The translations under genes were made by a program, and so were the position numbers. A stretch of DNA of 64,000 nucleotides, taken from Odontesthes bonariensis. Taxonomy: Eukaryota > Chordata > Actinopteri > Atheriniformes > Atherinopsidae. Under the pieces are notes generated by a model. It did not search any database. It was not told the origin of the DNA and saw nothing but the letters and a program-made list of their open reading frames with translations. The DNA lies in assembly GCF_027942865.1 (NCBI RefSeq), contig NC_134528.1, positions 8,613,586 through 8,677,585 of the forward strand. The letters run 5' to 3'. This document shows positions 12,101 to 25,300 of the stretch, piece by piece (the first letter of the stretch is position 1; each line of letters opens with the position of its first letter).

Positions 12101-15100
12101 ATACAGCTGAAACTCTCAGACTGACGCTAAAACGAGACTTCAGAGCTGTCTAGAAGCCAGAATATGTGGGTATTTTCAGAACCAGCATCCCTCTTTGTGT
12201 TGCTGAACTTCTGCTGCAGATTCATCTGGACAGACACAAAAGAAACAAATGGGAGTTTGGCACTAAAAGCTCCATAATTGCAAAGAACAAGAACAAATAG
12301 AGAAATATACAGATGAAACATATACAGCTTATCATCCTCAAGATTGATATTCCTTTTTCAGCCTGAGGAAATTGACCACCTTTTAAAGTAAAGCATGCAG
12401 TGAGTCTGTGGTCCATCCTAGAGCTTTACAGGTCTATCAGCTAATTTATATGAATGATATAAATATTTCAGAACAAACTAACTGAAAACTTACATATTAG
12501 TTCAGATTCTATTACTTTTAATGGATAGTAGACTTCAGTAACTTGTATATTACCATAAACCCAACAAACTGTAGCTGTCTGTGCAGCTCCTGTCTGTAGT
12601 TTTATTCTTGTGTGCCTGCTTCATCACATTTGTGAAGATTTCCCATTTTGTAGTGTTTTATAAAGTTTCTCTGAGCTTCGATCAGTACAGTTTATTTCCT
12701 ACAGTTTTTCCGCCCTGAGCCATAAATGGCAAAAACACACAGTTCATCTATGATTGCATGTCCTGGTGTGCACGTCTGCACTTGTGGGTTATGTGATTGG
12801 CAACATGCTGCGAAGGCAGCTGTTTCTGCAAATGTCAGCATGTTTTTTCTGTAAATCTGGATGGTTACGTGGTGGACAAAGGAAATGAGTGTGTGGAGCA
12901 GTGACTACCAGCAGAGAGGTGAAAAGGCAGAGGCTCTGCCTCTGGGCTCAGATGACAGTTATGCTGTGCATGTTTATCTGGCAGCTCCTTAAGGCGAGCA
13001 GTGATATAACCACAGTGACGGGGCACAACAGGATCAGTTCACACACGCAGAACATCTGACCTATCTGGTAGTCGTCAATAAGAGGAAAATGATTAGCTCA
13101 GTTTATGGTTTCTTTTCGGAAGTAAACAGCCTATTTTTCTAGGAAGCTGTCATAGAAAAGATGGATGTTTTGTTTTGCTGGTAAGAACTACTGTAGATAT
13201 TTCATGGGAAATGGAGGAGAACACTTTCCACTATACCTTAAATTTAATGTTCCCCTTTTTGGGCACTTAAGACGGTCAATAATGGTCCCCAGACACTTTG
13301 ACTGGTGGTCCCCTAAAACAAAGACATGTTGTATTGTTATTATTACCCCCTTTAGGTGTGATAAATTCCCAAGATTATGATTTATACAAGGAAACAAATA
13401 ATCACAGCTGCGGTTACAGCTCGACTTGGTAAGTTAACTACCCTCCTTCGCCCCAGTATATATACATTGGGAGGGGAATCAATTTATTGACCATTTTGTC
13501 AGATGAGGCTGCGGTTATAAATTCAGGATTTTATTAGAGCAGAGCGACAGCCTGGAAATGCTTTAAGCAACAGGGTCTTACTGTTTATGTAAATGTAAAA
13601 GTACTTTATTTATACAGCCCTCTACAGACAATCCTTACAGTGTACCAAAGTGCTTTACAGCAGGTAATAAATAAAGAGAATAAAAGAACAGTGAAAGCAA
13701 TAAAATACAACAAAATCAAATAAGATAAAATAAGATAAAAGTATCGTCATACTACTGGGTATTAAAAGCAATCCTAAATAAGTAGGTTTTTAGCCTAGAG
13801 GCCCAGGTCAGAAATAAGACGCAGCTGGACGGGGGGCTTATTCCAGAGCCTGGGGGCAGCTTTGGGAAAAGGCTCGGTCACCCCAGGGTTTGTATTCTGA
13901 CCTGGGCACTTCCAGCAGAAACTGATCTGTTGACCTCAGAGCTCTACCAGGATGGCGGACTGTTAAAAGCTCAGATAAATACGATGGGGCGAGGCCGTTA
14001 AGAGCTTTAAAAACCAACATTAAAAGTTTAAAATCAATTCTATAAAGCCTTTTAAAACCATTTTTTAATGGTCTGATTTTCAGTCACAGTTTCAGACGCA
14101 TTTAGTTGTCTGAGAAAAGAACAGATCATTAACAGATCATTGGTTAAATAATGCTGCTTCACTGCTTGTTTTTTAAAAAAAATCATTTTTATTTGTTCCG
14201 TTTTCTTGTTTGTTTTTCATCTCTTTGTCTGATGTTAGCCTTGTTTTTTGGAATTCCATCATTTCTGCTCCTTAGTTAGCTTAGTTGTTTCCTTTTTAGT
14301 TAATTACTCTAAGCTTTACTTTCTGCCTTGTTTCCCACCAGAGGGGTGTACCAAGCAGTGAGATGAATGGCATTTGTTGAGCCTCAATTCGGAGTTTTCA
14401 AGGTCACAAAGGTGGCTCTCTTTTAATCTGGGTAGATTACCTTAGTTTCAATTTAGACTAATTTAATTTAAACTCATAACGTGCTCTGGAGGAGTTAATG
14501 TTCAGGATCTTTTAATAAATTGTGTGTGAAAAGCACCATCTTTCCCAGACAGCAAAAATCTGAGTGAAACAGTTTGTAAATGGCATCATGTTGATTGTCA
14601 AAAACTGAGTGAATATCAGTCATTAAAACCACGATCTTTCAAGTCAGTCAGTGAAAATAGGCATTCATCAAATTTAATCATAATGCAGTGACATCTTTTT
14701 AGCATGTGGAATTAAAAACGATGAATAATTCCCAACTATGGGAATACATTACATGTGAAACCAGCTCAGTGCTACCATTCCAGTTACAGTAAGACTCTTT
14801 GCAGGCTGTGTGTCATGTTACCATGGGAACCGTACAGTCTGTTGATGAGTCAGTGTGGGTTGTAGGTGTTTTATATAATTCATTAGTCTTAGTCTGTAAG
14901 TCTATATAAGATATACAGTCAATTAAATTTGAGATTGAGGAGGCTTTATTACAGAGGAAAACCCACTTCTACAGTATTTAGTTAAAAGTTTGAGATATTT
15001 ACGTGCAGCAACTTTACATAACCAACATTTTTTTTTTTTTTTATTGCAGCCTCTTCTTGTCTTTTGTCTTGATTGCAACAACATTGCAGCTTTTTTTTTT

Positions 15101-18100
15101 TTAAATGCCCTTCTTTTGTAAGAGCACACACAGCGCCTGAAGAGAGAAGCCTGAGGTTACAAAGAAAGATCAGAATCACCTGAATCATACTGCCTGTCTT
15201 TGTTGATGCATGTTTTAGGTTTTATTGAGTCGGGCGACACAAAGAACGTCAGGCTGTGTGGTAAACTTTGTGTTTACCACTCAGGTATTTGTTGATTGTC
15301 ATCACATGTTGTTTAGTATTTTCCTTCCCTCGGTTTACTTTGTTCTCTGCAAGATCCTCGTTTTTGTCACCCATTCTGTCCTTTTTAGATGTTCTTGTCT
15401 TTATTTCCAGCTCTTCTCCTCTTCTATCTCCCATTTAGTTTTCTGGATTTTCTGCTATAAGACTCCCTGTCTGTGCTGTGGCACCTTGAAATTCCCTCTT
15501 ACTTCAGACATGAATTTACATGCAGTAAAATGAGCAGGATTTCATGGTCAGATTTATCTGAAGGAGGATCCGAATGCAGACACGCAGGAGACAGATGCTT
15601 ATCAAAATACTTGGAAGGGTGGGAAATTAAAGATGGCTGAAAGATTTATAAGATGACAAATAACACATAAAACCGACCAATGTGTACATGTATACACAGG
15701 TTGATGATGCGTGGAAAGAGCTGAGGAGCAATCGGCATAAACAGGACACAGAAATAAGCTCATATGTGTACATATGAGCTGAAAAAAAGAATGAAAAAAA
15801 GATTATTCATGACACATCCACACAGAATCAAACGGGTGTCTAAAATGAAATTGAAAGGGAGTAGTTCTCGTAAAATATATTGCTCTTATATACTAATAAA
15901 AACTCTGAAAGCATTTAATAAAACTGATTAATAACCATAATAATGTTTTATAAGATAAAAGAAGCCAACATCAACAGTATTGCACAAGACAAATGGAACT
16001 GCAGCACGATGCAAACCTGCTTTGTGATGTTGATTATATTGTTTGTTATTTCAGGCCAGAGTTTAATTTGATGATGGGTTTGAGATTGTAACAACTTTTT
16101 AATCATGTAGTGGGTGCTTTGATGGACCATCTTTGCTTGTGACGGTGGTGTGAAGCAACGCTGATAACGAAAACCCACTGAAAGGGAAACAAGACTTTTT
16201 GAAATTAAACCGGAAAGAAACTAAGACGCATGAGATGAAAGATCAAAAACCAGAAGACAACGTCCGCACTAAAGAAAAAAACAAAACCACAGACCATGAG
16301 AGGAAGTTACGTGAATATTTAAAACCAGTTGGTTTTCTCAAACTTGCTGTAGATGTACATAATAAACTATTTTCTCTGAAATTCAATTCAATTCAATTCA
16401 ATTCATCGGTCATTTAGAATGTAACTGTGAATCAATATTATTTAACTGATGATCAGTTTATTTTGAACCTGATCCCATTAAGTCAAAATGGTTTGATAAT
16501 CTGATCATGAACTGGCATTAATTTATGCCTCCAGTGTTATGTCATTAATCAATAATTACAATAATACATACATACAGCTCTTTTCTTAACATTTATCACA
16601 AAGTAGCACATGCAGGAGATGAAAATATTCAAATAAAAACAAAAACAACTCAACTCTGCAACGATACATGATGTGAAATAGTGGGGCAGTATTCCAATCA
16701 GCCAATAAGAGTCGGGTAGAATCAGGTAAGGGTCTCAAAGAAAAATATGTTTTAAGAAGAAGTTTAATAAGAGGAATAAGAGGTCGCTTACTGCTGACCC
16801 AGCTTCTTCGGGCACCTTGTTGCATAGATTGCATGCTCCATCACCAGCTGAGACTCTGCCTGAGGATCTCTGTCTACACACAGCCTCATATGAAGGTGAG
16901 AGGTCACACATGGCTTTAAGATATCTACAGCTGTTCTAAAGTGCACTGGAAGCCAATGCAAACAGGTTTAAACAGGCCTGCTCGCTTCTCTTGGTTCCTG
17001 CTTAATCTGCTGAGTTCTTTAGAATCTGGAGCTGAATTTGGTGTTGCAATAGTGAAGGAGAGAAAAGCATGTAATTTGGTTTGTTTGTCTTTCTGTGATA
17101 GGGGGGTGTTTTAGAAACACTTCCTTGCTGATAAAAGCATGACTGCACATGTTTTGTGATGTGCTGCTCCAGACTTCAGGCTTACGTCAAACCAAACACT
17201 GCAGTTCTTTCAGACGTCAAATTTTGTTTTAGCCATTTGCTGGCAACAAATTAGAATTATCTGAGGTTTAGTTTTGGAAAATTTCTGCACAACAAGTGTT
17301 TAACATCTTGAAGTGAACTCGTATTAGGATGTGAGGCTCTAATTGGTAAATATAGCTGTATGTTATCAGCAGAACAGTAATAAGAAACTGACCTCTGAGG
17401 GCCACCATATTTTACAGAAGAGAAGCTAGACCTGTGGTTATTGACCAAACTCAACATTTTTTCATTTGATAAGGTGGATGAAAGCTGTTATTATGCTGTA
17501 CCTCCCCAGTGCATGTAAGAGGATGTTGTGATCGACTGTGTCAAGAGCAGCGCCATGGTCCAAAAGAAAAAGACACAGAAATAAGCGTTTTACTCTTCTG
17601 TAAAAAAAAAAAAAGAAGAAAACAATTGTGGAAATATACATAGAAATATCTAGATAAATATTAAAATAAATGTTAATGTAAATAAAAGACAAATACCTTA
17701 AAAAATAAATATACAAAATATTATATAAATGTGAAAAAATATAAAGACAAATGACTAGAAGAATAGATAAATGTGGAAATATAAATATAAATAGCTAAAA
17801 CAATTATGAATGTGGAAATTTAAAGACAAATAACTAAAAGAATAAATTAATATGGAAATTTAAAGATGAATACCTAAAAGAATGAATAAATATTGCTGAA
17901 AAAAATTAAAAAGTGATGAGCAGAAAGTTTAAAAAATTAAACTGAGGATAAAAAAATTGGAGGCAAATTAAACTAAATTACATCTTTTTTTAATTCATGA
18001 AAATTAAATAAAAAGAAAGATTTATAGTAATTTACATGCATGTAATAGAAGATTTTTGAAAATAAAAAGATAATAAATACAAACATGGATAAAGGTTAAA

Positions 18101-18720
18101 ATGAACTAAAATGCTTTTAACTGAAATTTCATATTTTCCAAATGTATCTCGTATATTTCATTTATTGGTCTTTACATTTTCTCATTTATTTTCTTATTGT
18201 TTTACAGATTTACTCTTTTTTGTGGCATATTCCTGTCATGGCACACTGAGTATCAGAAATGAACCTCACTGAAAATAAATGGGTCATTTTCATAAATATA
18301 AAGTTTTAGTTTCTAAATGTCATAGATTTATTTTTGATCAATTAAAAGGAATTAAGGTACTGGAACTGTTCCAGTTAAAGCCATTAGTACCATCATCCCG
18401 TCCAGGAGTGCTAAAAAAATGCTCATTTTTGTTTTTCTCTGACAGGAATCCTGGTGGACAGGACAGGACAGTATTTCTTCGTCTATTTTGCCTGCAGCGC
18501 CGTTGTTGCCTCATCCGCCGTGTTCCTCATAGTTGCATTCTACTGGCTGGATAAAAAGGAGAGCAAGGCGTCAAAGCAGGGTCAGCACGACCCGGTGAGG
18601 CCCGACCCGGTGAGGCCCGTGGTGGATGTCTCTCCTGGCTGCCAGTACAGCAGCGTGCCCACAGAGGGAGACAAAGACAAGGCCTCGCGCAACGGGGCAG
18701 AGTACATCACCAGCGTCTGA
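2769..18720 (+). CDS. slc16a5: Monocarboxylate transporter 6-like (SLC16A5), complete gene of four coding exons
   Basis: Proton-linked or facilitative MFS transporter of the SLC16 family, expected in the plasma membrane with 12 helices. Coding exons are 2769-3147, 8335-8478, 9614-10453 and 18446-18720. All introns are phase 1 with GT-AG ends, giving 545 codons. An acidic N-terminal tail of about 65 residues precedes the SLC16 signature PDGGWGWAVL. A second conserved block, YFVRRRAFANA, follows in exon 3, and a charged loop rich in lysine (SEKKKKGM) separates the two six-helix halves. The runs LTLGFPSCVGIFYTDLQ, FQASNSETSW and GPLCSVLVEKFGCR match remembered MCT6 far better than MCT4 or MCT7. 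The C-terminal tail is hydrophilic with a duplicated DPVRP. Human MCT6 is about 505 residues, so this one is slightly longer. MCT6 carries drugs such as bumetanide in mammals; the fish substrate is unknown. Paralogue assignment (a or b copy) cannot be made. Confidence 0.9.
4021..4400 (-). repeat. Interspersed repeat, LINE 3'-end type
   Basis: The block reading TTTGTATAGCACATCTCATG, then CAAAGTGCTTCACA, and the following text about a block near 4320 resemble the 3' tails of fish L2/Rex-type LINEs in reverse orientation. A similar CAAAGTGCTTTACAG tail occurs at about 13640. The exact family is not determined. Confidence 0.45.
5640..6020. repeat. Dispersed repeat, copy 1 (pairs with 60390-60680)
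   Basis: Long matching stretches link the two loci: ACCATCCTTGATGAGAGAAAGGAG here against ACCATCCTTCATGAGAGAAAGGAG there, then the shared ATGTAACAATGTGAT and GAAGTATCTAAAGCAC. At the second locus the repeat has inverted arms, so this is probably one side of a fold-back element. Confidence 0.55.
8335..8478 (+). CDS. slc16a5: slc16a5 coding exon 2
   Basis: 144 bp after TTCCACAG. It encodes GPLCSVLVEKFGCR and the following helix to ITAGVVT, and ends before GTCGGC. Confidence 0.88.
8479..9613. other. slc16a5 intron 2
   Basis: 1.1-kb AT-rich intron with GT-AG ends. No repeat or gene recognised. Confidence 0.7.
9614..10453 (+). CDS. slc16a5: slc16a5 coding exon 3 (main MFS body)
   Basis: 840 bp, frame kept throughout. 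It runs from GLGFCFSF to GPPLAG, covers about eight helices and the central loop, and ends before GTAATG. Confidence 0.9.
11371..11990. mobile_element. Composite miniature inverted-repeat element with GCAAGACGCAA ends
   Basis: The left side has repeated ACGCAAGACGCAACGCAAG from 11391. The right side has GCGCAAGACGCAAGCGCAAGG near 11940. Between them, at 11514, starts GGCTGTGTTCGAAACCG, the same 17 bases as the Harbinger-like end at 25522, so one element appears inserted in another. Both parts look non-autonomous; no transposase is present. Confidence 0.5.
13588..14040 (-). mobile_element. L2/CR1-like LINE fragment, 3' end
   Basis: On the minus strand an open frame at 13838-14020 reads VFKALNGLAPSYLSELL and WGDRAFS, typical of the C-terminal end of fish L2-type reverse transcriptase ORFs. 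It is followed by a 3' tail with TGTAAAGCACTTTGG and AAATAAAGTACTTT. It is 5'-truncated. Confidence 0.65.
16381..16405. repeat. (ATTCA)n microsatellite
   Basis: Five tandem ATTCA units are read directly. Confidence 0.9.
17620..17890. repeat. Decayed AT-rich minisatellite
   Basis: Units of roughly 55-60 bp recur with the order GGAAATTTAAAGA(C/T), AATA(A/C)CTAAAAGAATAAAT, drifting by substitutions and small gaps. Reading is by eye, so unit length is approximate. Confidence 0.55.
18446..18720 (+). CDS. slc16a5: slc16a5 terminal coding exon
   Basis: Starts GILVDRTGQYF after CTGACAG. It encodes the last helix and the cytosolic tail ending ITSV, stop TGA 18718-18720. A 15-bp unit is duplicated at 18589-18618. 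Confidence 0.9.
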
Positions 18721-19619
18721 ACCTGCTCACGCCGCGGGTCACCGTTAACAAACGTCACACCCGGGGTCGGAAAGATTTAAAAAATGATTCGTAATATTTG
18801 GGGCAGCTTGCTTGGCAAACAGTTTGCGCTGTTTGTCTAAAGTTACATACCAAAATTAACAGATGTGCTCTTACAAAAAAACGATGTGATTGTACTGTTT
18901 ATTACAAAATGCTGCTGATCTTATTTACATGATCACACAATCTGTCGCATATGAGGTTTAGTATCTATTTAATCAAGCCAAGATGTTTGTGAAATTACTC
19001 CAAAAGATTTCTAGATGTTTGCTGGAACAGTGTTTCATTGGTGCGTTTGATTATGATGAGTAGGTGCAGTGACCTCGCTCATTAAAAAGTTAAACTATAA
19101 AGCTTTATTTTATATTTGTCTAACAAACATCTAAAAACCAAAATGAACAGAGTGTTGATATAAAGCATCACAGTGCCCATGAGCTGTGGACTCCACTGTT
19201 AAAGTAAGTACATCCCATGAAAAATGTTGGCTTTTTTTTTTTTTCCTTTTTTGGACAAACTAACAGTTTGATTCCCCTTAAAACAGTGCCTATAGATAAA
19301 ATTGGTATACAGAAATTACAAGGAAAAGTAAGAATGGAAGTACACAGGATTGTCCCCTTTGTCTATCAGTCTCACTGAAATATTCTAACACTCTTCCATG
19401 CTAAATTCCATCAAATGCAAGATGTTTGAAGGTTTCCTTGCATGTAATGCTGGTTTGAAATCCCCATGTAGCATTTTTGTGAGATTCAGTCGTCCCACAA
19501 ACATCTATTTCTTCTCTGATGATCCAGTTCTCTGTGGATCTGTTACTCCGCTTTGGGTCATTATCAATTCAAACTTCGAGTTCAACTCCAACTTTTGCAG
19601 AGGAAGCCACTTGTTATCC

Positions 19620-19965
19620 TGAAGCACTTTGACATTCATGCTCGTACATATCGATGACTGACAGCTGCCCAGTTTCTAAGGCAGCAAGGCAACCCCAAAC
19701 CATAACACTTCCACCACCATGCTTTACAGCTGGTGTAAAGGTATTCTCCACACTGTGGCCAGACAATCCTTACTTTGATTTATCTTTCCAGAACAGATTA
19801 TTCCAATAGACCTGGTCTTTGCATCTTTGTGCTGATTGGCAATATTTAGTTTGGCTCCATTGTTTCCTTATTGTTTCACTGTTCCTGCAGTGTACAGTGT
19901 AAACATTGCGCTGCACATGGCGCCTCGATTGTTTTCGTCTGGTTCTGATCTTAGACACAAGTGTT
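19620..19965 (-). mobile_element. Tc1-like transposase remnant
   Basis: The reverse complement encodes KHGGGSVMVWGCLAA and then ETGQLSVID, the block between the second and third catalytic acidic residues in Tc1-type transposases. The upstream half is decayed. Only one short continuous frame is left, so it is a pseudogene fragment. Confidence 0.7.
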
Positions 19966-20981
19966 TTATCTCATTCATCAGACTGACATTTTGATTATGC
20001 AGCAGCTCTACATCCTATCAACATGTGGAAGCTCTTACAAAGACTGAAGAAACACTATTAATGAATCAATCAAACCTTCTTTGACATTCAGAATATGTCA
20101 GAAGGGACTGACACAATGCGAAGGACAGACAAACACTTAAATCAATCCAAAAGTACAAAACTATGGTTGTTTTTTTGTTTTGTTTTTAAATTAAAAAAGT
20201 ATGTTAATCTCTGGGAAATAAAGTGCAAAAGATAATCTGATTCTTAAAATGTAAAGAAGATTAATTTAAGGCTAACGATGGATTATGAAAAGAAAAATAA
20301 ACACAAAAAAAAACTAATTTAGAAGAATTATTTCAATTATGCTGAAATTCAATATAAATATATTGTTAAAGAGCAAATATGTATTTTAAATATGCAGTAT
20401 AAAATACAATTTAAGAGTTGTTATTTATGGAAATTGACTTCCACGTGCCTGTACGTGTGTGGTATCGTGGACCCTCAAAAGTGGGAACTTGTGAGTTTGT
20501 GATGTTTTCTTTAAGGTGTATTTTCACTGCTCATAAAAACAGTTTAAAGGAAACCCTGGAAAGACCTCAAAAAGCACAGAACTTACAATCAAATGAAGAG
20601 GTTTTTTTTAGCAGAACTTCTTGTCATAGCAGTTCATTCTGGATTTAAACCAGGAAGGTTAACAATCCGCTCATGTCATTGAATCAACCCTTATAAGAGC
20701 GGTGAGCTGTAATGTGCATATTGCCAGCTTTTATTTGGCCATTTTTGTAAAAGAGTCAGCATACACGTACGTGACAGGTGTACAATTTTCAGCACTGAAT
20801 TGTGACACTACTTTATTTGGACTTGTAGACAAATGTTGCTGTTGCACTTTTTGTGATGAATCTGGGCTCCGTCAACAGGGCTGGGGTTCTCTGAATAGAA
20901 GAAACAGAAAAGCACACATTTCTTTTTATTTCAAAGGCATATATTTTGTAAGTGGGGTTGTGTGAAGTACTCGTAGAAGAT

Positions 20982-21356
20982 CAGAGCGCTCTCAGTTTGG
21001 AGAATCGAGCTAAGCTAAAAGCTGCTCAGAACAGAACCAACAAAAGAGCGACTTTTTCACTAAGTCAAGCCTAAAAAAAATTTGATCAGACAGTTGTTTG
21101 CTTGGTCACCACATTTTCTCAACAGCTGAACATCTGTGTGGCAACACAGTCTGCGTTGCAACATGTGGCAGCCTGGGCCGAGTTACCATGCAGAAGTGAC
21201 ACAATTTATAGCATTCGATTGAGCAACTGAGCATTTTGAGGTTTGAGTTGTATGAGATGTTGCAAATTTTGCTCTTATCGTGACTTTCTTCTATGTAGTT
21301 TTAAGCTTGATCTCGCCCAATCAGTAATCGTGATTCTCCAAACTGAAAGCGCTCTG
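20982..21356. mobile_element. Miniature inverted-repeat element, 25-bp ends
   Basis: The left arm at 20982-21006 is CAGAGCGCTCTCAGTTTGGA plus five bases. The right arm at 21332-21356 is its reverse complement with one mismatch. The interior is non-coding. CAG...CTG ends suggest the hAT group, but I found no matching 8-bp target duplication. Confidence 0.65.
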
Positions 21357-22294
21357 ACTGTTGTCCACTGCAGGTAAGATGTGGAGGGTTTCTCAAAGTC
21401 GAGGATGCTTCCCCGGTAGGACGGGTTCTTCTATGTTAAGACAAGAAAAGAATCCTTCCTTGCATTCGAAAAACATGTAAGGGAACAGTCCTTACGAGTG
21501 AGCAAACTTACACACACACAACAGTTGGAAAATGCCTTTTCATCAGCTCATGTCTGTGAGCTGGCAGCCTCAAAGCTGTTTTTCTTGTCAAATTTAAACT
21601 TTGTTGTCTTTTAATGGAACACATTACAATTCTAGAAACTGCATACGGTCAACAAATATGTGAAAACAACCAGATCTGTCTAATGTCTGCAGCATCTCCA
21701 CCATTTTGGATTGTTGGTGTGTTTTGAGAAAATTGAGCATAGACGGAAGCATCCTTGAAATTTCACAGAATAAAGGGACTAGAACAGTCCTTCTGCTATA
21801 TTAGATGATGTAGAAACGGCAGCCATTAAGGACCCTTCCACGACTTTGGCACGCACCGACTGAACAATCATAAATACTTCATAAAACTCCACTGAAAAAC
21901 AAAAAGAAACTGAAATATCCCTGTAAGAATAGTCAATTGAGACACCATGCTCATATCATCTTGGAATTATAAGTTATTGTGGCGTTCTTTTTTTTTTCAT
22001 GTACTGTATATTTATTTCTCCAGGTTGGAGATCAGAAAATTCAAGTTGTTTTATTTCTCAGCCTGCCCATAAAACTCCAATTAGTGGATAATTTGTTACT
22101 TGGAGCGCAAAGTCCCAGACATAAAACAGCGCAGCTGTGTTGGATTACAGCAACGCTGCAGTGACCTAAATGAAAACATGTCAGAACTGTTCCCTCACAC
22201 AGTGATCAGGATTAGATCGTTATCGCTCTCCGGTTTCATGTAAATGTTGGGTGCGCTCCTCAGCACAGCAGCAGTAAAGTACAGGCTATTTATC

Positions 22295-22337
22295 CTCTGT
22301 GTGTGTGTGTCTGATAACACACGCACACACACACATA
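22295..22337. repeat. GT repeat followed by CA repeat
   Basis: A (GT)n tract, a short spacer TCTGATAA and a (CA)n tract can pair as a hairpin. This is a simple repeat. Confidence 0.7.
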
Positions 22338-25300
22338 TCTTGGACTTATAATGCATGACATCCCAGTGATGAAATGCAGCTGCTGCGATCAGGTTTGACT
22401 TATTTAAAATCAAACTACCATCAACCATTGGACCTTCCTGCCCTTTGGTTCGAACTGGAGACGTAGAGCCTGCCTCACTATTACAAAGTTCATCAACAAA
22501 TTAAGGCTCAGTTATTGCCTAAAACCTCTTGCCATTTCTATTGAGTGTTACTTTAATAAGAGAATAGTTGATCTGTTTGGGACTATTTTCAGCTGCAGAT
22601 GAATACGTTTGAATAGGAGTGCGTCACTCATTGAACTTTGAAGACAAAACACTCAATTAGGTGAATTTATCGTTGGTTTTGGTCTTTTTGTGATATTTGT
22701 TCACTGTAAGAACAATATACCAAATTAGCAGCCTTATCATTTAGTTTATTAGCATCTTAGAAATAGTTTCTGATGAGTCTGACCACGGTGTGAAAAAGGA
22801 CGGGCTGTTGTTGATGACTGATTTCAGTATTAGTTGCTTTGCATCACTTAAAGTGACTGAATCTTGTGTCATTCACCGTCATATATAGAAAATGAAAATG
22901 TATAATAACAGCAAAATGTTCATGTTTTTTTCTTCCCATTAGTCATTGCTTTCTGGAAAAGTGCCTTTTCACATAGCTGGTGTATTTTGTAAAGATGAAT
23001 CACAGCCACGGTGCAGTTTCACTCTCTTTCGGGATCACAGATGATTTGTGTGTAGTTTCAACAGAGGTCTGAATCCCTCACTGTGATGACTGAGGACTCA
23101 GCAGCTCATATGATCAAAGTTTTGACCCTGAAACTGAATTCATCTCCAATCACTGCTTATAAAGAATTAACACTGAGACGATCACATCTCTTGTGCAAGT
23201 TTGAGCAATGCCGTTGAAATAGCTGCAAGTGACTGAAAATTAAAACACACTTTTCAGGTATCGAGTGTGTTGCGTCACAGAAAAGTTTAGAGAAGGAGAT
23301 TTATTTGTACTTTTTAGAGGCTTGTCTTGCTGTTGGCCAAATTATATCTTTATTATAAATTCTGTATTTATACATTATGATTGGGGGGGGGGGGGAATAA
23401 ATGTTTGAATTTCAAAATAGCCTTTTGTGAACTTTCTTAGTGTGTCTGTGTAAACTCAAAGCATTAAGCATCACTAATAGTGACACTGACTCTCTTATAC
23501 TGATAACAAATACTGTGACTCTCCTTTTAAAACTTCAATAGAACATTCATTTGAGTTTTATATAAAATCTATAAATGAGCAGCACTTGTTTCAGCATGTT
23601 TTCATTACATTTGGTACCAGGACGTTTGGTCCGCCCAAAAGCTCTTAGCAAATCCCTGATTAGTTGGTGTAAAAAGCCAAAATCTGTTTATAGAAGCAAA
23701 ATGGACACAGATACTAACTTTTTTGCGAAGTAAAAGTGATTAAAAAAACTCCTGGAATCTAGATCAATAATGATATGTAGGCACTGGGAGATATCATGAC
23801 TAATAACGTCATGGGTCTGAGGTTGAAGTCTATAAGAAGTCCCTCAATTTTGGTTATTAAGAGTCACAAAACTACAAGGCCAGAATGAACTATCACTGGC
23901 TCTATAGATTAAAGACATTTGAGTGCTTTGACTCACTGTTTCACCATCAGAAAGCCTTCACCAGCCCAAAGGGAGATATGAAAAACTTCAGCATAAACTG
24001 ACATTTGTGCTTGTGCCATCCCAATTTTAAATCAGGGGTTTAATCTCATAACAGAGTCAGGGTTGGTGAAAAACATCTGTCAAAATGCGAAAATTATAAA
24101 ATATTTCACCCTAGTTTATAAACTAATTTAAAGAAACTATGTGACAGAAAACTGTACGACACAGAATGTACAAACAAGGGAAAACTAACCTTTCCCCCAC
24201 AATAAAGATGGAAAATTATGAGAATAAAATTTAAATTATGGTCTTATCTTTAGAGAATACAAAAGGATAATTCATGAAATCCATTTGCCATTTTTCAATT
24301 TAGAATTTCTAAACATCAGACGGACTGTGGATTAAGTAAAAAAAGTCACAACATTACCCTTGATTTAAGGATTTTTTGGGCTAAAACACACCAGAAGTAT
24401 AAATAATTAAATCCGTGTTCAGTTTAAGGTATAATGCTTTTCTTTATAGGATAAAAAGGAGCATCTAATTCAGAAAATGTGTTAAAAAGTTGAAACTAAA
24501 GTCAGAAAATACCTTTTTGACTGGAAAGAAAAGATTGCAAAGATCCAGAAGAGAAAAAAGACCATAAAAAGGCAAACTTTCAATTAAAAGAAGAAGTTTT
24601 GAACAGTGTTGCTGTTATACGTTTTGATTTAGGGAAACTAGTGTGGGAAAACACTACAATTATTTTGTACTACAAGTCTGTTGCCCATAATAATGACTTA
24701 ATTCATTTTCAAAAGGGAAGTTCACAGACTTTAGAATATTTGGTTAAATTGTTTTTGGCCAAATCCAGATCACCAATCGGGCAAAGACAGCAGCTTCTTA
24801 GGGCCCAAAAGTTTTGTAGACTGGTCAATGAAATGTGTACCCCTTAAGTATGACATCAACTCTGACTGCCCACCTGCCTTATAAAGGAACTCTATGTTAA
24901 ATTACTATCAAGACCTATAGCTTTGCATTTATCTTGAGATCGAATTTCTTAATTTTTAAAATATAAACTAAAGAAAACGAAAACTTGAGACACCATAACT
25001 GTTATATTGTAGGATCACAACTTTGAATGACTGTCAATATCAATTGTCATTATTATCAACAGATCTGATAATTATCCTATTGTGTATGATTTAGATACTT
25101 TGATTGCATAAAATGTCAGAAAGCCTAGACTAGAAGAGACTTAGACAACAAGCACAAGTGAGTATGTCAAAAACAAACAAATCTTTTTGTAATTTTGGCT
25201 TAGAAAATTACTTAAATGGTTAGCAGACTGAAAAACCGGTTGGTTTAATTTTACTGTTTGGGTGCAAAGGGTCCAGGAAATGATTATTAAACATGACTCA

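Larger units (their letters stand above)
10454..18445. other. slc16a5 intron 3
   Basis: 8-kb intron holding a composite miniature element (11371-11990), an L2-like fragment (13588-14040), a pentanucleotide microsatellite (16381-16405) and an AT-rich decayed minisatellite (about 17620-17890). The stretch 16740-17060 also looks like dispersed repeat tail sequence. Nothing else coding is recognised. Confidence 0.6.

Noticed and set aside
22295-22337. GT/CA tract as a structured RNA hairpin
   Set aside because: Pairing is expected for any GT tract next to a CA tract; it is a simple repeat.
24599-24847. 82-codon + frame in the AT-rich intergenic region
   Set aside because: No family resemblance and no splice or promoter context.
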